From JAWLBY01 sp041687455 (lineage in GTDB: Bacteria; Pseudomonadota; Gammaproteobacteria; Xanthomonadales; Xanthomonadaceae): a stretch of DNA of 64,000 nt. Every line of letters starts with the position of its first letter. Position 1 is the first letter of the stretch. Positions 61,545-64,000 of this stretch are shown here, piece after piece. Location of the stretch: the NCBI GenBank assembly GCA_041687455.1, contig JAWLBY010000005.1:172270-236269 (forward strand), written 5' to 3'. Both the position numbers and the translations under genes were made by a program. The notes under the pieces are model-generated. The model made no database searches. It was not told the DNA's origin and saw only the letters and a program-made list of their open reading frames with translations.

Positions 61545-63832
61545 GCCGCCGCCGGATCGCCGCCTCGCTGCTCGCCCTCGGCTCTCTCTCGTCGGCCGGC
61601 GCAGTCGAACTGCAGGCCGGCCAGCCGCTCGCAATCGACCTGCCGGCCAGTTCGTTCACGCGCTCGGTGTTCATCGACGTACCGGCCGGTGCCGAGCGCC
61701 TGACGATCGAACTCGACGCCGGGAATGCGGCGCAGAATGTCGACCTGCTTGCGCGTTTCGACCGCGCGTTCCCGGCCAGCGCCGGCAACGGCACCCCGGA
61801 ACCGTTGTTTCTCGCCGACCAGTCGCATTTCCTGTCCGCGAGCAGCGGCGGCAGCGAGCGGATCGTGATCAGCCGCAGCAGCCGGCAGCCGCTGCGCGAA
61901 GGCACCCTGCACCTGGCGCTGCTGAACTTCAGCTCGTCGGCCGCGCCGGTCACGCTGCGCGCCAGCTACGGCAGTGCCGACGACTACTTGCCGATCGAGG
62001 TCTTGTTCGACGACACCAGTGACGGCTGCGATGTCGCCGGCTGGAACGATTCGACCGCCAAGGCTCCGGTTCGCGGCAATACCGGCACCACGCTCGGCCA
62101 GCAGCGCCGGCTCGCATTGATCGAGGCCGCCCGGCTGCTGAGCGCCGAGTTGCAGCCGAACGCGGTGATCCGGGTGCAGGCCTGCTGGGAGACGCTCGAA
62201 TACACCGCAAATGGCGGCGGCACGCTGGCCCACGCCGGACCGACCTACCTGTTCATCAACGACGGCAGCCTCGAACAGCGCCTGCCGACGCTCGACGCCC
62301 GCCATGTCGCGCAGACCGGCGCGGTCGCCGCGCACCAGAGCGGCACTGAGACCTGCCGGCTCGGCGTGTCGCGCAGCGGCGCGCAGGACAGTTGCGCCAA
62401 CCCGGTCCCGGACGTGCAGGCGGCATTCAACTACAAGGTCGACCAGGTCAAGTCGTTTGATTACGGCTTCACCGGCACCAGTCCCGGCGAGTCCAGCTTC
62501 GTGTCGACGGCGATGCACGAGATCGCGCACGGACTAGGCTTCCTGGCCCTGCTCGACCTGTCTACCAACGTCGGCCGCCAGCACGCATTCATCAATGGCC
62601 AGCCGTACGACGACGCCTACGGGCGCCACGTGCGCTGGGCCAGCGCGTTTCCGCAACGCGACGAGGAGCTGCTGCGACTGCCGGAGCAGGATCGGGTGAC
62701 GGCAGTCACTTCGCTGTCATACCTGCGGTTCTCCGGCAGCAACTCGCTGGCCTCGCAGGCCAACCCGTTCCGCACCTTTCCGGCGCCCGATTCGTACGTG
62801 CAACTGCATGCGCCGGCTTCGATCGTGCCGGGCTCGACGCTGTCGCACCTGTCGTCCGTCCCGACACCGGGCCAGCTCATGAATGCATCGATCAGCGCCA
62901 GCGCCCCGCGTACGCTCGGTCTGGCCCTCGACGTGCTGCGCGACGTCGGCTGGGATCCGGCACCGAAGGCGACACCGGCCGCGCCGCAGCTACTGCAGGG
63001 GCAGTACTTCGATCCGGCCCGCAACGGCCATGGTTTCGACATCCGCCGGGTCGACGGCATTCCCGGCGTCGACAACCTGTATTTCCTGGTGCTGTACACC
63101 TACGACGCCAGCGGCCGACCGGAATTCTATTCGGCGGTCGGCGAGATCATCGATGGCATTTTCATGCCGGCGCGCGACTCCGCCAGCGGCGACAGCCTGC
63201 TGCGCAGCCTGTACGACGCCGAGCGCTCGCCGCCGACCTACACCGACACCAGTCCGACGTTTGACGGCCAGGTGCGGATCGACTTCGTAGATGGCGCCCG
63301 CCATCCGGTCTGCCAGGACGGCGCCGGCGGGCGACCGCTCGACGGCACCACCGCGGTGATGCACTGGGAACTGGCGGGCGAGGAACGGCAGTGGTGCATG
63401 CAGCCGATCCTGCCGGTGGTCGAGAACGTCGAGATCGACTTCGGCAGCCACTGGTACGTGCCGGCCGACCCGGGCTGGGGCGTCTCGATCATGAGTTTCC
63501 CGGCCGGCGGCAACGATGGCATCGGCCTGCAACTGTACTTCCCGGATGCAACCGGGCGCGGACGCTGGGCGCTGATGAACACGACGAACTTCGTGCCGGG
63601 CGAGGTCTATCCGCTGTATGAAGTGGGCGGCTACTGCCGCGACTGCGACAAGCCGGACGGCGAACTGCAACTGACCACGATCGGCACGATCTCGCTCGAC
63701 CTGCGCGCGCCCGACGAAGGCACCAGCACGGTCAGCTTCGACGTGAGCTATCCGGGCCCGGAAGGCGGTCGCTTCGTGCGCACCGACGCTCCGATCGAGC
63801 CGGCCAGCACGCCGGCCTACCGCGGCGAGTGA
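61541..63832 (+). CDS. Secreted zinc metalloprotease-like protein
   Basis: 763 residues with signal peptide (about 1-21). Residues about 25-145 look like a pre-peptidase beta domain. The zinc motif is STAMHEIAHGLGFLALLDL (His326, Glu327, His330; HExxHxxGF as in metzincin-like peptidases). Cysteines come in apparent pairs (Cys163/215, 272/285). The C-terminal 300 residues hold a beta-rich module beginning GQYFDPARNGHGFDIRRVDG and repeating at WYVPADPGWGVSIMSFPAG, the GxGxxI pattern seen in secreted proteins of this group. Substrate unknown. A 12-bp hairpin without a T run follows the stop. Confidence 0.82.
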   Translation: MSRRRIAASLLALGSLSSAGAVELQAGQPLAIDLPASSFTRSVFIDVPAGAERLTIELDAGNAAQNVDLLARFDRAFPASAGNGTPEPLFLADQSHFLSASSGGSERIVISRSSRQPLREGTLHLALLNFSSSAAPVTLRASYGSADDYLPIEVLFDDTSDGCDVAGWNDSTAKAPVRGNTGTTLGQQRRLALIEAARLLSAELQPNAVIRVQACWETLEYTANGGGTLAHAGPTYLFINDGSLEQRLPTLDARHVAQTGAVAAHQSGTETCRLGVSRSGAQDSCANPVPDVQAAFNYKVDQVKSFDYGFTGTSPGESSFVSTAMHEIAHGLGFLALLDLSTNVGRQHAFINGQPYDDAYGRHVRWASAFPQRDEELLRLPEQDRVTAVTSLSYLRFSGSNSLASQANPFRTFPAPDSYVQLHAPASIVPGSTLSHLSSVPTPGQLMNASISASAPRTLGLALDVLRDVGWDPAPKATPAAPQLLQGQYFDPARNGHGFDIRRVDGIPGVDNLYFLVLYTYDASGRPEFYSAVGEIIDGIFMPARDSASGDSLLRSLYDAERSPPTYTDTSPTFDGQVRIDFVDGARHPVCQDGAGGRPLDGTTAVMHWELAGEERQWCMQPILPVVENVEIDFGSHWYVPADPGWGVSIMSFPAGGNDGIGLQLYFPDATGRGRWALMNTTNFVPGEVYPLYEVGGYCRDCDKPDGELQLTTIGTISLDLRAPDEGTSTVSFDVSYPGPEGGRFVRTDAPIEPASTPAYRGE

Positions 63833-63836
63833 CCGC

Positions 63837-63870
63837 GCGACGGTGGCGTGCAGCAGCGCGCCACCGTCGC
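63837..63870 (+). terminator. Hairpin after the metalloprotease gene
   Basis: GCGACGGTGGCG pairs perfectly with CGCCACCGTCGC around a 10-nt loop, 4 bp after the stop. There is no following T tract, so termination efficiency is uncertain. Confidence 0.5.
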
Positions 63871-63896
63871 AAGACCACGCGGGCGTCGGCAAGATC

Positions 63897-64000
63897 GCGG
63901 CGATCGACAAGTTCGCAGCGATCGACAAGTTCGCAGCGATCGACAAGTTCGCAGCGATCGACAAGTTCGCAGCGATCGACAAGTTCGCAGCGATCGACAA
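63897..64000. repeat. 18-bp tandem repeat running off the window
   Basis: Five complete units of GCAGCGATCGACAAGTTC (the first with one substitution, GCGG) plus 14 bases of a sixth, without interruption to the window end. Each unit is six codons; on the plus strand one frame reads KFAAID repeatedly, on the minus strand LSIAAN. No spacer variation is present, so it is not a CRISPR array. Confidence 0.95.

Noticed and set aside
62990..64000. Minus-strand frame beginning in the LSIAAN tandem repeat
   Set aside because: It is antisense to the metalloprotease for most of its length, and its N-terminus is only the tandem repeat. I keep the repeat as a feature but not this gene; sequence to the right would be needed to revisit it.
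63897..64000. Possible CRISPR array
   Set aside because: The units are contiguous 18-mers without variable spacers and there are no cas genes.

Overview
The window looks like a chromosomal segment of a high-GC gammaproteobacterium, most likely from or near the Xanthomonadales (Lysobacterales). This rests on conserved gene neighbourhoods: asd-fimV-truA, prmB-aroC, dcd/apbC/metG next to rsxA-rsxB, queG|nnrD-tsaE-amiC-mutL, pcnB-folK-panB-panC, bamC-dapA|gcvR-bcp, and a PIN-PhoH gene. REP-like palindromes of a type common in that group also occur. The lineage is an inference; no rRNA is present.

Region 1 (275-12515, minus strand) is accessory DNA and the most unusual part. Six tightly spaced genes for exported proteins follow each other: a giant beta-helix protein, three separate cupredoxin (multicopper-oxidase-like) proteins here called A, B and C, a small lipoprotein, and a subtilisin-like protease carrying Calx-beta and MopE-like metal-binding modules. 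The four His-x-His motifs needed for a multicopper-oxidase trinuclear centre are divided between two polypeptides, two in A (with the type-1 Cys) and two in B. C has kept the fold but lost the ligands. I read this as a split, multi-subunit multicopper oxidase with its own extracellular scaffold. The substrate is unknown; metal oxidation is one possibility.

Region 2 (13266-23020) is housekeeping: truA, fimV, asd, aroC and prmB on the minus strand, then a divergent SCO-type copper chaperone and psd on the plus strand, facing a LysM lytic transglycosylase. Region 3 (23337-34024) holds a MITE-like element, an AbgT-family transporter, greB, a DUF885 hydrolase, a repeat-rich gap, rimO with a DUF3025 gene, a dienelactone hydrolase, a HIT protein, dcd and a second secreted subtilisin. 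Region 4 (34102-39888) has apbC divergent from metG-rsxA-rsxB. The rsx operon stops after rsxB, next to a second copy of the MITE-like element. MetG carries a REP-type inverted repeat inside its linker.

Region 5 (39897-52871) holds mutL, amiC, tsaE, nnrD | queG, pgi, panC, panB, folK and pcnB, then tRNA-Glu(CTC) with fdxA. Region 6 (53180-58832) has bamC-dapA divergent from gcvR-bcp-phoH-nadB. Region 7 (58861-64000) holds a probable group II intron 3'-end relic, an unassigned outer-membrane barrel gene, thiD, a small secreted protein overlapping a secreted zinc metalloprotease, and an 18-bp tandem repeat running off the window end.

Several genes share a visible promoter style, a TAxxxT -10 hexamer close to the start codon, in two cases so close that leaderless transcripts are likely. 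No CRISPR array, complete transposase, prophage or rRNA was seen.
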